From the NCBI RefSeq assembly GCF_003473485.1, contig NC_053046.1:14952001-15016000 (forward strand): a stretch of 64,000 nucleotides of DNA. Direction: 5' to 3'. Position numbers and translations under genes: made by a program. The notes under the pieces are model-generated. The model was not told the DNA's origin and searched no databases. It saw only the letters and a list, made by a program, of their open reading frames with translations. Every line of letters starts with the position of its first letter. Within the stretch, counting starts at the first letter, position 1. Origin of the DNA: Medicago truncatula (lineage: Eukaryota > Streptophyta > Magnoliopsida > Fabales > Fabaceae). This document shows, in pieces, positions 1-12,744 of the stretch.

Positions 1-745
1 AAGCAAAGTTGAGATTGAATTGGATATTGCGATAAGGTATATGAAAAAGCAAAGTTGGATGGCTTACATGTATAGAATACTGTATGTTTATAGGTGGTGT
101 TGTAGTTTTATTTTATTGAGAGAGATAGCTATAAACTATTCATTGAATTTATAATGGAAGTACCGTACAATATTAGATCAGAATTTTTTTTTTATCAATT
201 TTGATGGAATATTGTGTTTGAAACTAAATTCTGAAACTTTGCGTCAATGTAGCAAATCATATGCCCCGTGCTTCCCGTTAAAATGAAACTTTCAGAATTA
301 TTAATGTATTTATCTAAACTAATTTTATGTTTGAAACTTTTGAGTCATATTGCTATCTTTCTTTTTTTACAAATATTGCTATTTTTACAATTTTACAACT
401 AGCTAAATCTTAATTAACTGAAATAAACTATAACACAAAAGATTAAATATTATTCCCTCAAAAAATTTAACTAAACTTTTTATTATAAAATTTTACTCCG
501 TAAAAAAAATTATAAAATTTTATTGATGAACATTTTATTTTATTTTGAAGGGTTTATGTAATATATTTAATATTAAAGTTTATGCTTTGTAATATATTTT
601 ATATTATATATTTGCAAATCATATGTCATGTGCTCCCCGTGAGGTACACAGGTTAACACTCTTTAATTATGTTTATTTTAGAAGTAGTGTTAGTTTTGCC
701 AGTTATTTGGGAACTACTTTTTATATTGCTCATTTATGTTGAAGT

Positions 746-808
746 CACGTGACATTAGAATAAGGACAAAAGCAATATAATGGGAGAGGATAATATCAAA
801 AGCACGTG
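746..808 (+). promoter_or_regulatory. Paired G-boxes upstream of the short ORF (copy A)
   Basis: CACGTG occurs at 746-751 and 803-808. The second lies in a CACGTGACGTGAC context, which also contains an ACGT core of the kind bound by bZIP or bHLH factors. A stretch with AAACCCTAA (telobox-like) follows before the ATG at 904. Spacing of 100-160 bases to the ATG fits a proximal promoter. The binding role is inferred from known motif classes. Confidence 0.4.
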
Positions 809-903
809 ACGTGACAGATATTATCCGTCACTATTTGACTGGTTAGTTTGATAAAAGCCGCCGTCAAACCCTAAGCAGCGGGGAGCCCCAGCCCCAACCT
901 CAA

Positions 904-1012
904 ATGGAAAACAAAGAAGCTATTTCCAAGAAAATCTTCAAGAGAGTTAAGATAATCCATGACGCGCCGTTCAAACGGGAATCTGCTTATTTAAGCGATG
1001 CAAAAATTAAAG
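904..1012 (+). CDS. Putative first exon or 38-residue ORF, copy A
   Basis: An ATG opens a lysine-rich reading frame starting MENKEAISKKIFKRVKIIHD. After 109 bases it meets AAAG|GTAAAT, a good plant 5' splice site; without splicing the frame stops six bases later at TAA 1018-1020. I read it as the first exon of a gene whose later exons I could not find before 2504. I do not recognise the protein. The same exon, with one Arg-to-Trp change, is preserved in copy B, which suggests either very recent duplication or constraint. Confidence 0.35.
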
Positions 1013-1440
1013 GTAAATAACTTGATTAAATTATCGTGTTTTTTATTTGTTTCTCTTTAAATTTAAGAGCTGAACGTAACTTTCCATTATTATTTGCTCA
1101 AAATTCTCAATTCATTAGCCCAGTTAAAATGATTAAAATGATCGTGTTATTTAATTGTCTCCTTAAATTTAATGCTTTTGTCTTAACTTTTCATTATTAT
1201 TTGCTAAAATTTCTCGTGTTACTAATTCTCAGAAATCAAGCACCAAAATGAATTAAACCGCAGAATTTTGGAAAATTTGATGTGAAGATTCAAAGAGCTA
1301 CGGTAAAAGTCTTAATTTTAACAATAATATGATTATTTACAAGAGTTAGGATCCGTTGACACCAAATCTCATCCCTCAATCTATTTAATCCAAAGGCACA
1401 TATTGTTGGTGTAGTGAACTCGTGTGAGCTTTTCTTTCAT

Positions 1441-2503
1441 GCAATGTTTTGCCGCTGAATGTGTTATGAGGAACAAAGGAAGCAAACAGTGGAAGCATGC
1501 ATGTCCTGCACTGTAACCTCCTTGTTCATACCTGATTGTGATTTTACTATACTAAAAAAATTGGCCACTAATTAAATTTATTTAAACGGTTTTTCAATTT
1601 CGTCAAAACCATAAAATTGATTTTCCTTATCCATGATGTTTTTCAGAGAACACTAACGGATTTCAAAAACACTTATCCATGAAATTGCTCATAGAGAATT
1701 TCCATATCTATTAGAAAAACAAGGAGGATATTGATCATAAAATTGATCTCCAATCTAATGATTTTCAATTGATAAAATTGATATCCATCAAATTGATCTC
1801 ATATCCTTAGAAATTTCAGTATGTAATTTCTTCTTGAAACCAAAACGTGTATCACAATACAATGAATTAAAGCATAAATAGTATTGTTTTTTGTTTTAAC
1901 TTAATGAAATATTGACTATATTTAATTTTTTGTTTTTATCAACTTTACAATTGTTGGTCTTTGTATATCATGCTGCATGAAAATTATGAAGATTGCATAT
2001 TTGAGCTATATCCTTAGCTTAATAATTTTTAGTTAATGAAAACAAGTAAATAATGTCATATAGTTTTTAGGTTCTAGTGTTGCAGATTTTTGTTTCAACC
2101 TTTAAATCTGTTTTGCATTTTCCCCAATATCTTCACAAAAAACTGAAATTGTAGTCGAACTTCGTAATCATTTAATATATTTTTATCGCCACATGTCCTT
2201 AAAAGTAATAGGCTAAATTCCCAAACATACAAAGGATACACTCAAACTATACAGAGTACAAGGATGTTTAAATATGTACAAAAACTAAAAATTGATATAG
2301 GTTACAAGGGAAAGAAGAAAAAAAACGATACAATTCAATAGTTATAACAAGTGCATTTGCCATAGCCTTCAACTTGATCGTTACTCATAGACAGCAACAA
2401 GCTTCACAAAAGATGTAGATTCCAACAATTCTAAACAACAAATGAGAAAGAAACTAGATTAATTAAAATCGTTGAAAAGTCTACATGCCAATAAAACTGG
2501 AAA
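1441..2503. other. Spacer between duplicated copies
   Basis: AT-rich sequence with no ORF or motif I can support. It holds many short imperfect repeats of 'aaattgat' near 1610-1800. If copy A encodes a first exon, further exons could lie here, but I see none with convincing splice sites. Confidence 0.4.
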
Positions 2504-3198
2504 AAGCAAAGTTGAGATTGAATTGGATATTGCGATAAGGTATATGAAAAAGCAAAGTTGGATGGCTTACATGTATAGAATACTGTATGTTTATAGGTGG
2601 TGTTGTAGTTTTATTTTATTGAGAGAGATAGCTATAAACTATTCTTTGAATTTATAATGGAATATTGTGTGTGAAACTAAATTCTGAAACTTTGCGTCAA
2701 TGTAGCAAATCATATGCCCCGTGCTTCCCGTTAAAATGAAACTTTCAGAATTATTAATGTATTTATCTAAACTAATTTTATGTTTGAAACTTTTGAGTCA
2801 TATTGCTATCTTTCTTTTTTTACAAATATTGCTATTTTTACAATTTTACAACTAGCTAAATCTTAATTAACTGAAATAAAGTATAACACAAAAGATTAAA
2901 TATTATTCCCTCAAAAAATTTAACTAAACTTTTTATTATAAAATTTTACTCCGTAAAAAAAATTATAAAATTTTATTGATGAACATTTTATTTTATTTTG
3001 AAGGGTTTATGTAATATATTTAATATTAAAGTTTATGCTTTGTAATATATTTTATATTATATATTTGCAAATCATATGTCATGTGCTCCCCGTGAGGTAC
3101 ACAGGTTAACACTCTTTAATTATGTTTAGTTTAGAAGTAGTGTTAGTTTTGCCAGTTATTTGGGAAGTACTTTTTATATTGCTCATTTATGTTGAAGT

Positions 3199-3261
3199 CA
3201 CGTGACATTAGAATAAGGACAAAAGCAATAGAATGGGAGAGGATAATATCAAAAGCACGTG
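3199..3261 (+). promoter_or_regulatory. Paired G-boxes upstream of the short ORF (copy B)
   Basis: CACGTG at 3199-3204 and 3256-3261, at the same spacing to the ATG as in copy A. Both hexamers are unchanged between copies. Confidence 0.4.
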
Positions 3262-3356
3262 ACGTGACAGATATTATCCGTCACTATTTGACTGGTTAGT
3301 TTGATAAAAGCCGCCGTCAAACCCTAAGCAGCGGGGAGCCCCAGCCCCAGCCTCAA

Positions 3357-3465
3357 ATGGAAAACAAAGAAGCTATTTCCAAAAAAATCTTCAAGAGAGT
3401 TAAGATAATCCATGACGCGCCGTTCAAATGGGAATCTGCTTATTTAAGCGATGCAAAAATTAAAG
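3357..3465 (+). CDS. Putative first exon or 38-residue ORF, copy B
   Basis: Same frame and length as 904-1012, with the same G|GTAAAT donor. One codon differs (CGG in copy A, TGG here), giving Trp for Arg after 'APFK'. No downstream exon is recognisable; sequence after 3893 looks like a different, repeat-derived segment, so this copy may be cut off from the rest of its gene. Confidence 0.33.
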
Positions 3466-3893
3466 GTAAATAACTTGATTAAATTATCGTGTTTTTTATT
3501 TGTTTCTCTTTAAATTTAAGAGCTTAACGTAACTTTCCATTATTATTTGCTCAAAATTCTCTATTCATTAGCCCAGTTAAAATGATTAAAATGATCGTGT
3601 TATTTAATTGTCTCCTTAAATTTAATGCTTTTGTCTTAACTTTTCATTATTATTTGATAAAATTTCTCGTGTTACTAATTCTCAGAAATCAAGCACCAAA
3701 ATAAATTAAATCGCAGAATTCTGGAAAATTTGATGTGAAGATTCAAAGAGCTACAGTAAAAGTCTTAATTTTAACAATAATATGATTATTTACAAGAGTT
3801 AGGATCCGTTGACACGAAATCTCATCCCTCAATCTATTTAATCCAAAGGCACATATTGTTGGTGTAGTGAACTCGTGTGAGCTTTTCTTTCAT

Positions 3894-4491
3894 TTATTGA
3901 TTCTTTGTATTTTTAACTGTTAGTGCATTAATGTTGTTGTGAATCCGGTTCCAAAGAAACCTTCACACCAATGAAATACAATGACGTGTAGAGCAAGTGA
4001 TAGTGGTAATCAATGAGAACAAATGGTCTCCAAACCAACAACAACAAAACAGCCCTAGACTAGTGTATAGCAAAACCACACAAGAGATTCCAAAGCATAA
4101 ACAAGATAAGCAAGAAAAGGAAGAACAAAACACCAAGAAGATTGTTGACCCAGTTCAGCCAATATGGCCTAATATGGGGGAGAGAGCAGCTCTCCAATCC
4201 AATATGAGAAAGTGTTACAAAAGGTTACAAGACTCTAGCTTTCAAGCTTTACACATGAACAAACCCTAGATTCTACCCTTTGGTATTTTCCCACTCTCAC
4301 ACTATGAACCCTAAAACCCAAGGTGATTACAATGTTTTTCCCAAACCCAAGAGACACTCTCAACAAAGACACTCAACCCATTGGTTCCCTCCTTTGCTAT
4401 CCAAGTTCTCTCTACAAAGCTCATACAAGCTCTCTTAAGTTCTTCTTCAAAAAAGCACAAGAACACAATATATACTAGTCTTCCCCTGAAG
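3894..4491. other. Probable repeat-derived segment, unclassified
   Basis: The duplication ends at 3893 and a less AT-rich, CA/AAC-rich stretch begins. The 90-codon frame at 3997-4269 is low complexity (Gln, Lys, Asn) and resembles no protein I know. The character of 4270-4490, with many short CT/CTCTC stretches leading into the palindrome cluster, recalls LTR-type repeat sequence, but no ends or coding domains are visible. Confidence 0.3.
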
Positions 4492-4689
4492 AAATCGTGC
4501 CACGATTTCCCTAGATCGTGTCACGATCTGCAACGGACCCCAGGTTGACCAGTCCTTATCAGTGATACTTAATGAGCAAGTTTCTGAATCGTGTCACGAT
4601 TTCCCAAGATCGTGCCACGATTTGGCGTCCTGCAAACTGGCTCACGGCATCTCAAATCGTGTCACGATTCCAAAATCGTGTCACGATTT
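4492..4689. repeat. Cluster of six ATCGTGYCACGAT palindromes
   Basis: Six 17-base near-perfect palindromes with core ATCGTGYCACGAT lie at 4492-4508, 4513-4529, 4586-4602, 4607-4623, 4654-4670 and 4673-4689. They sit as three close pairs with short spacers of 2-4 bases. The central base pair is C or T; the outer arms vary between AA..TT, AG..CT and GA..TT. Such a cluster could be a repeat-family signature, a multi-site protein-binding array or a source of small hairpins. I cannot assign it. Confidence 0.85.
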
Positions 4690-5219
4690 CTCTGTTCTTC
4701 CAAACTACAAATTTGAAGCCAATATCAACAAATGTTGTATTTCTTTTTGCTCTCGCCGAATACGTCTTGTACTTGATTTCAATTTATTTGTCTGTTTAAA
4801 ACAAAGGTGAACTTAGTTACAACAACTTATGATAAAAGGTATAACAGACTGTCTTAACCCGTAAGAAATAGAAAATATTGTTTTAAAAGGTTAAAGATAA
4901 CACCGATAAATAAAACCTATATAGACCCGTTAAGGAATCAATGAAAGCATGGTTCTTGCTTACAGTTTCAATAAGAAAAGACATCACAAAGGAAGCAAGC
5001 AAGGAATCTCAAATAGATTGATTGGCACTCCAAACTCCCTATAATCTAATTCAACCCTAACAAAAATAAAATTGAAGGTTGTAATATAATCCTTAAAAAG
5101 ATTGCAAACTCTACAATATGTGGCGTAAAATATGCCTCTAATGTTAAGACAATGTTGCTTAGCCAAGGGATGCATCCAGATCAATGTCGGGATTACAACC
5201 CATTCACAAAACCTGTCTT
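4690..5219. other. Flank of palindrome cluster and 3' side of the MIRO pseudogene
   Basis: No gene is supported. The left part continues the repeat-like sequence. The right part, about 5000-5219, is immediately downstream of the MIRO stop codon and may be its old 3' UTR. Confidence 0.35.
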
Positions 5220-6479
5220 TTAACCAGACGCATTCTTCCGTGCAGCAACATTCTTCCTTGCAACAACCACCACAAATGCCACAGCCACTACAGCTGTAAT
5301 ATGATGCGATGATAAAATCATTAAACAAAGAAACAATATCTACACTTATATTTTCTTGTGATTTAAATTAATACTCTTCGGAAAAACCAATATGGACCGG
5401 CAGAAACAAAACAATCTAAATGGAAACACAATAGGGACCAGTTCAGTTGCAATACACCTCAAGATTATAAGACATTGGGAAAAACAAAATGAACTATGAA
5501 CCCAAAAGAGAGAAACTCATGACCCACGACACAAATCACATCACCCAAAATTTAAACTGGTTAATAGGCTCATTTTATTTACTTAGATCACACAAGATTG
5601 AAAATAATATACAAAGTCAAAAGGAATTTAATGAGCAACTAACAAGTAAACCTGAAACAAACTTAAGAGATCGATCTATGACCGTATGGAACGGCTTGTG
5701 GGTTTTTCCAGCTTCAGTTTCCGGAATACTTAAATGAGGAGGCTCAGCAGCACTTACAATTCGGTGGAATACATTGTTGAAATTCCCTAACTTCACACTG
5801 ATTGGAATAGGAGCATCAACCTCCATGTCTTGACTAACCTAAAAAAGCACATTGGCATGTCAACATTGATCCAGGATGAAGTATTTGCTTGAAAATTTCT
5901 CACCATCAAGAAAAAACATATTCCAAGATTATATATGCCGAGGAAGAAATCAGAATACAATTTTTTTTTTCCTCAATCTGTTCCAACACTCAGCTATACA
6001 TACTCATAAATGCAAAAGACTCTGTCGTTGCTTGCAAATCAGTAAAAAAGGTTGACAATTATAAATTTCAAATATAACCAGATCAAATGTAAATGGAGTC
6101 ATTATCTGAACACCAACAGGATCAGGTTTCGAGCTACAATATGCAACTGTAATTGATAAAGCTTAACAAAACGGTCATAGTTAACAAATCAAAGATTATC
6201 TATAGAACCAAATCAAACTTCTGCTTGAAACAGGTATAGCAATATTTATGTAAATAAGATATAGCAATATTTCCAAAATTTTAGCTAATAGCTTGAAACT
6301 GCCATTCAAATATGACAGAGTAAATGTAAATGCCCAAAAAAATGTCACAATATAGTAAACAAGAAATTAAACTACCTTTCAATCTGCTTAATTAAATGTC
6401 AATCTGAAGATCAAAGCGCATACAATCAGAAAGTTTGGGATGAAATCTGATTAATTAGAGTTGATAAGTAGTTAAGAGT

Positions 6480-6703
6480 TGTTATAGAAGCTAGTTGGGT
6501 TGTTGAGTTTGTTATAGGGCTATTGTATAAGTAGGAGAATACAATGTAGAGTTTATCTTTATTGAATATTGTAACCATTTTTTAATAGAGTAGCAAGTCT
6601 ATTTTGAAGGGGAAACCCTTGGAGGAGAGATTTCTCTCCTATTCTTTTCTACTTATCAATAAAAGTGTTCTTTCTTTGGAATCCAATTCTTGGGTTCCTA
6701 ACA
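6480..6703. mobile_element. Possible solo LTR in a MIRO-pseudogene intron
   Basis: A segment beginning TGTTATAGAAG and ending CCTAACA has the TG...CA borders and TGTTA/TAACA termini of Ty1/copia LTRs, with an AATAAA-type signal near its end. The flanking five bases do not match, so no target duplication supports it. Assignment rests on ends and overall look only. Confidence 0.3.
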
Positions 6704-8419
6704 AAGTCATAATTCCAAGACATGCCATTCACCACATTAGATATCTATTTATCTAATCCATCCAACAATTATTTATATCAATATGCATGTAGAATTATGA
6801 ATATGAACATGCAAAGGAATAAGTGAATGAAAAATACTGTAGTTTCTTCTTCTATAACCATTGTAAATGAATCTTTATCATCTTTAGCTGCTACCATAAG
6901 ACAAGGCACCTGAAAGCCAGTATCTTCCCCGTGTCTAACGATTTTTAACAAGAGCTCATACGATGCCTTCCATGAAGACTCGTCAGACCTGAGATGAATA
7001 ATTAGTCAGTTGAGCACTTCTATACAAGTAACATTTTTCTTGGAAACAGAGAAATAGCAATACAAAGTAGAATAGATATTGGAGAAAGGTGTAGAGTATA
7101 TTATTGAATGTATTTGAACAGAAACTCAGGAAATTGATGGATTCCCTGCAAGGGCTATGCTCCTTCAGAGTGCATACGCTGCCTCTACCACAACAGGAAA
7201 AATAACTAAATGAATGACCAACTCATTCTCTCCCCTAATTCTTATAACTAAAACAGAAAAATAACTCAACTATTGGCCTCGGTAACATTGGACTGGAAAC
7301 TCTCATTAGAAAATGTTACTAACTATTCTCATTAAACACATCTGGCAACATATCTTAAACTACTAACATTTTTCATTTAGCACTTCTCCATAGAATACCT
7401 CTCTCACTTTATTCTACGGCAATCTCATACGCACTATTCTCCCCGAAGTTCCCTCGTCGAGTTACACTCTTACTGTGCCACGTGTCCAGTGGTAACTCCC
7501 AACTCCCCCTTTTTTATTCCTCCTCTCATAAACTTTCCACGCCATAGGTTTGGATTAGGCATGCTGTAACTTCATATGCGAACCAGCCTCTTTTGCCATG
7601 GGTTTATCAAAAACTTATCCTTATAATACAGTAAAAAAGGTAATCCATAACTTCATCATATGCTAGTATAATGAAACTTTAATATCAGTGGTCACCTGTC
7701 ATAAACAAAAATTGCAATGTCACATGAGGCCAAAGACTTCTTATTGGCTAGCAGCTTTGTGACTCCTCCTTCAGAAATCTCTCTCAGCACAAGATATTTT
7801 TTGTTTTCCTACAAACAAAATGATTAACCGTGAACTGGAAGATATAAATGCCAAGATATATATACAAATGAATACATCAAATGAAGACTTTGTGCCGGAA
7901 AAGGCGAAAGAAGTGAAATATCTTTCTGTCACAGTTAGAAGCTATTGTCGAAAATCAACCAAGTATCATTTACCCTAGAAATATCGACGATATTTACAGC
8001 AAAACGATCCTCGTTGGTTTCATTGTAAGCTTCAGAATATGGTCTGCAATATGAATTCAACGACAGTATGATGCTAAATAATTAATGTTTTGTTACCAAG
8101 AATCTTCATGGTAACAACTAAAATACCTTCCAATGAATGAATTCAACAACGCAGATTTTCCGGCCTTCCGAGGCCCAAAAACGAAACCCTGCAACACATT
8201 TCTTTCCGAATGTTGTTTTTTGTAATCCATGTGTCTCCTCCTAGTCACATGGATAGCAGACGATGGATCACCGGGTAACCAATGTTTATAAGGCTCTCCA
8301 CACTAAGGGTTGGGTTTAGAAGTGTCATGAGTGCCCACTGTCCAAAAAACATAAATATTGTCAGAAGTCAAAGACATCCAAGTGTTCATTCGAAATGACT
8401 TCTGTATATGTGTCAATCA

Positions 8420-8422
<3 letters not shown>

Positions 8423-8469
<47 letters not shown>
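8423..8469. repeat. (TA)n microsatellite, about 47 bases
   Basis: Uninterrupted alternating A and T inside the intron between the 8896-8977 and 8127-8337 exons of the MIRO pseudogene. Confidence 0.97.
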
Positions 8470-8471
<2 letters not shown>

Positions 8472-9544
8472 ATCTGTTTTTATGTATGTGTTAGTCTGTT
8501 ATTTGGAATTTGTTGTATGAAACTTATTATATAACTAGGACCGTTGTAAAGCATAAGTGTTTAAGGAAAAGCTACGGATAAGGGAGGAAAACAAGCTCCT
8601 CCAACTTCTTGATTTGTGTGTATGTCTCTGTTTCAACAAAATTCAATAATTCTTATATTAGATTAGTCATAGCCACAGACCAAACATGAAATATATATTA
8701 TAAAAATCAATTGTGATGCAAATGAAATGATACACACACTGAAAAGATACACAGACCAGACATGCAGCCATACTCTCAAAATAATTTCAAATTGAGTGAT
8801 AAAACTATCCATAGAAGCCCACCACTTTTCTACTTGCATTTTTCAACAAAATATTAGGAAGAAGGACTAGACACAAAGATAAAAGACTTGTGCACCTCTG
8901 ATAAAAATGCATCTAATGATAGTTCTCCAAATATATTCCTTCCTACAGCATCCTTGTATGGATTTTCAATCCAGGGACTGCAATTAAAAATCATAAAATA
9001 TCAAATAACATTGCTATGAGTTCAAATTGACATTCAGACTCGGGAAAGGCATACATATAAAAAAATGTCATAGCTGGACTTCGTAAAAAACAATGAAGAA
9101 GCAAAGTCACAAGTATATACCACATCCTTTGGAAAATTGCTATATGTGCATTTGAAAAATTGCTCAATATAGGAAAGGTCATTAGCAATCTACCTTTCCG
9201 GAGCAGTAGAAAACAGTTCTTCAAGTTCACGGGGTTGCAGCACCTTATCCTGGAGGAAGGAAAAGATATTATTAATTTGCAAATCGTATAACGATAAAGT
9301 CAGTTGAGATAACACCCAAAAATGATTGGGGACAAGCATGTCATACAAAATCACCATCAAATTCATCAAATATTGTCTCCAAGAAATCAATTGCTTCATC
9401 AGTCAATTCAACACTCTGGAGACATTAAATCCAATGAGAGTAGCATAAGTTCCATGTTGTCGACAAATTGAATACAAACATGTATAACATATAAAGAATA
9501 TAATACATGATGCCACAATTTATCTCAAAAGAAAGACCTGATCA

Positions 9545-9673
<129 letters not shown>

Positions 9674-11344
9674 TCATGTCAAGGTAAGTTCTCGTTCATT
9701 CACACCTTCAGACAAATTTGTTTGCACAACCTTCTTTACATCCGAAATTTCACATTGTTCCAAAGAAGAGTTGAAACATTTAACCTGTGGATAGTTTAGT
9801 TAGATTTTTCACAAATCTTACACTCAAGTTAACCCACTCAACACTTTCCGTCGAGCACAGATAACTCTAATGGGTGTTCAACACATGATTTAGTTCTCTA
9901 ATCCATCCTCCTATGATGCATACCAAATACAAATTGTCTGTTTTGTTTGACACACCCTCAGTCGCGTTTGCATCATACACAATCATCATTTTGAACTATA
10001 AAATGCCAAATTTGTGGGTATCACTGTAGTGGACTAGCCCAAGACTCTGAATTTCGTAAATGGGATTAGTTACACATCAGGGAAGAAAACTCATACGACC
10101 ACCAATATCATGTAGGAAACCAACTTTCAGCGAAAACAAATTAAGGTATCACAAATATTACCACAACAAACTACGTTTAACCAGGACCTTTTTTTCGAGA
10201 TCTTACGCTTAACTGTGAGATAATCTCGACTCTCATCCTCAGCAAGTCTATTCAACATGAAGAATACAAATCCTCCTCTCGAATTTTTTTCAAATTAAAG
10301 TATCACAAGAAATCTTTTGCAACAATCTTCTTCAGATCACTTACAACAAATTAAGATCGACATCCCCCTTTTACTCTTCATTAGACAAGGTCACATCGAC
10401 ACTTTTCATCCATGTGTCCTCCGCCCAAGTAAATATAATGTTCGGAGTAGCAAAAAGGTAATTTATAAAGTTAAAACCCATTTCAAAAATGATGTGGGGA
10501 CCATCTTGTTTCCTACTTCACAAAGTCATCCCCACGAGACATTTAAGGATACCCTATTCGCAACACATGACATCTAGCTCTTGATGTGCTAGCAATGAAA
10601 TATATATTTCCTTACATGTTCATGTAAGAAAATATTTTCCTTGAAGGTGAGAAAAACACAAAGGGGAAGGGATTGAATTGTATTGACTTTTTTCAGAAAA
10701 TCTTTTCTAGGTTAAAGATAGAACAACATTTAAGAAAAGATAACAACAGTGAGAGAGAAAATCAACACAAATATTTATCCTAGTTCACCCCACAATCTGG
10801 GATTACGTCCAATCTCCTCACACTTGAGAGACTTTTCAACTTTAATCAGCCTTGATTAAAGAGTACATATACACACTGGTCTATATGATTTCTGCCTCTC
10901 CTTCAGGACTCCCTACAATCCAACAAGATTAGAGTTTTCGATAGAATTGATATTTCTTTACACTTGAACCTCAAAGAGTAGTAAACTAAATGAAGCACAT
11001 ACTCTTTCTAAACACTTCAAAAATTCTAAAATAAAAGTTTGTATTTGTGCTGGTGATCTTTGATCAGAGATTTACCACAATTGAAAGTGTGCAGTTCTCT
11101 ATATGTTTCAATCACTCAACTTTTATAAGAGAAATGAACAAAATCGTTGTTTGAAGTAATTTCTAGCACATCAAGAGCTTTCTTTAGATTTGAAATTTTT
11201 GGCTTTAAGGGATAATTCTGTTGAAGGTTATCAAAATTGCTACGTTCTCAAGGTCTTTTTCTATCTCCTACTACGGTCTCTATTTTTATTTTTATTTTTC
11301 TCTACATCAACCATCACATAAAGGTTATCAAAATCGGGACTTTA

Positions 11345-11480
11345 CTTCAAGTCGAAAAGGAGTAGCAAAATCGGGACTCGTAAAATCGCAATCAAAATCG
11401 AAGGATTTTACTCAAGGACTTTTGTAGAATAGGATAGCAAAGTCGGAACTCGTAAAATCGCAATCAAAATCGAGGATTCT
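11345..11480. repeat. Short tandem duplication rich in AAAATCG
   Basis: Two adjacent units of about 80 bases share 'actcgtaaaatcgcaatc' followed by 'aaaatcg', 'gga' and 'ttTac'-like ends (about 11351-11411 and 11430-11483). Nearby 11640-11700 repeats CAAAATCC/GATTTTG in both orientations. Not coding. Confidence 0.6.
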
Positions 11481-12126
11481 ACCAAAACAAAAATAATGTT
11501 AAATATATGTTATAAATTGCATATAGTCATGACTAAAGTTCAAAATCCACCTTTTGGTTATTTATAGAACGGGTCATGGATTCAAATCAGGTCAATTTAC
11601 GAACCGGGTCAAAAATTGACCCTTATAAAAAAAATGAACAAAATCCTTCAAAATCCATCAAAATCCCTGCGATTTTGTGCGATTTTGATAGGATTTTGCT
11701 TGTTTTTGGGACTTTGCTATGGATTTGAGTCGTTGACGCAAAGTCGCAAAAACCAGGATTTTGATAACAACAGTAATTTGAAATTTAACACATATTGTGT
11801 GCTAAATTATACTGTTTCCACCTACAGGGTCTTAAATGCATGAGAGAAACCTACATTCAACAAACCAACGGAGACTTTAGACAGGTCAGCTTCCGATCCT
11901 ATCATATCAGATGCTATGCTTGTCCCGCTTTTCGTCAATGATGTTCTATGTTGCTCTGTGGACTGCCAATCCCTCATTTGTGGCCTGAACGTCATCGTAT
12001 GATGGTGGCTTAAATCCTAAGCCTTGTTTTGCGAAAAATTGAAGAGTAACACCGAATTCTTCACTCCTTGCCACACCGAATTCTTCACTGCTTGGGGTAG
12101 ATCCTATAGATAAATTTAGCATTTTC

Positions 12127-12149
12127 AAAAAAAAAAAAAAAAAAAAAAA
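12127..12149. repeat. A23 homopolymer
   Basis: Run of 23 A on the plus strand. It could be the poly(A) tail of a plus-strand retro-insertion ending at 12126, but no target duplication or source gene is evident. Confidence 0.9.
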
Positions 12150-12744
12150 GGCTATAGACGTATTTCCACAAACACAGGTATATAACGTTTATGACATAAG
12201 AACTACAAGGGAATGCTATCGAAGATATATGAAACTAATGTCTATAGTAAGCTTCCTTATCCATTTACTTACTCATTTAGGATTTCCTTTCAAATCTCCC
12301 AAACAACTTCATCAACCAAGTACTGTCACAAATCATCCACTGAACAACGTCGTCACCATTATAATTGTCGAAGTCGTGGTTTAGTCCTTCAAGTCTATTC
12401 TTGCATAGCATTGTCTTGTCATCCTATTCTTGCCGCACAGTCCTCCCTTATCCACCTTTGTATGCAACGTGCCTTTCATTTGTTGCAAGAACTCGACCTT
12501 CATGGTAAATAACAAATCAAGCACAGTTTTCATTAGATCTAGGTAAGACACAAATGATGGAAGTGTTGGCTCGCCCATGTAGGTGTAATGGTGGTTGCGA
12601 CAATGACTTATGTGAGAATACTCTCTCCTCTACTTCAATGGTTGTAGATTGGGTGGTTGTTGTTTAAGTGAGAGTTGCAACAGGTTTTGCAGGTGGAAGG
12701 GTATAGTTGTTTGTGCATTGGATTCTACCAATTATACAAACTGA

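Larger units (their letters stand above)
1..1440. repeat. Tandem segmental duplication, copy A
   Basis: This block is repeated almost base for base at 2504-3893. Identity covers the AT-rich flank, two G-boxes, the short ORF and downstream sequence, and stops right after a shared 'gagcttttctttcat'. Base 1 already matches copy B, so copy A probably begins left of the window. Copy A has 50 extra bases at 159-208, bounded by ATGGA at 154-158 and 204-208; a slippage or microhomology deletion in copy B explains this simply. Few differences suggest a recent event. Confidence 0.93.
2504..3893. repeat. Tandem segmental duplication, copy B
   Basis: Near-identical to 1-1440, offset 2503 before the indel and 2453 after it. 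It lacks the 50 bases found at 159-208 of copy A. It ends at 3893, where copy A diverges at 1440. Scattered single-base differences are present, including one in the exon-like ORF. Confidence 0.93.
9785..12744. other. Region upstream of the MIRO pseudogene, repeat-like, no gene
   Basis: The missing MIRO first GTPase domain should lie here on the minus strand, but I see no P-loop or other match. At 10640-10960 the sequence has the character of an LTR retrotransposon flank ('tagttcaccccacaatctggg'). The minus frame 11946-12128 contains a repeated SEEFGV motif and lies next to a poly(A) run, but I cannot assign it. The frame at 12213-12512 shows no family features. Confidence 0.4.

Noticed and set aside
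4984-5328. Cys-rich 114-codon frame on the minus strand
   Set aside because: It is a shifted reading of the last MIRO exon (5220-5293), which in the correct frame gives the membrane anchor and RKNASG end.
11946-12128. Minus frame with repeated SEEFGV motif next to an A23 run
   Set aside because: Too short, no splice partners or family found; left unannotated as a gene.
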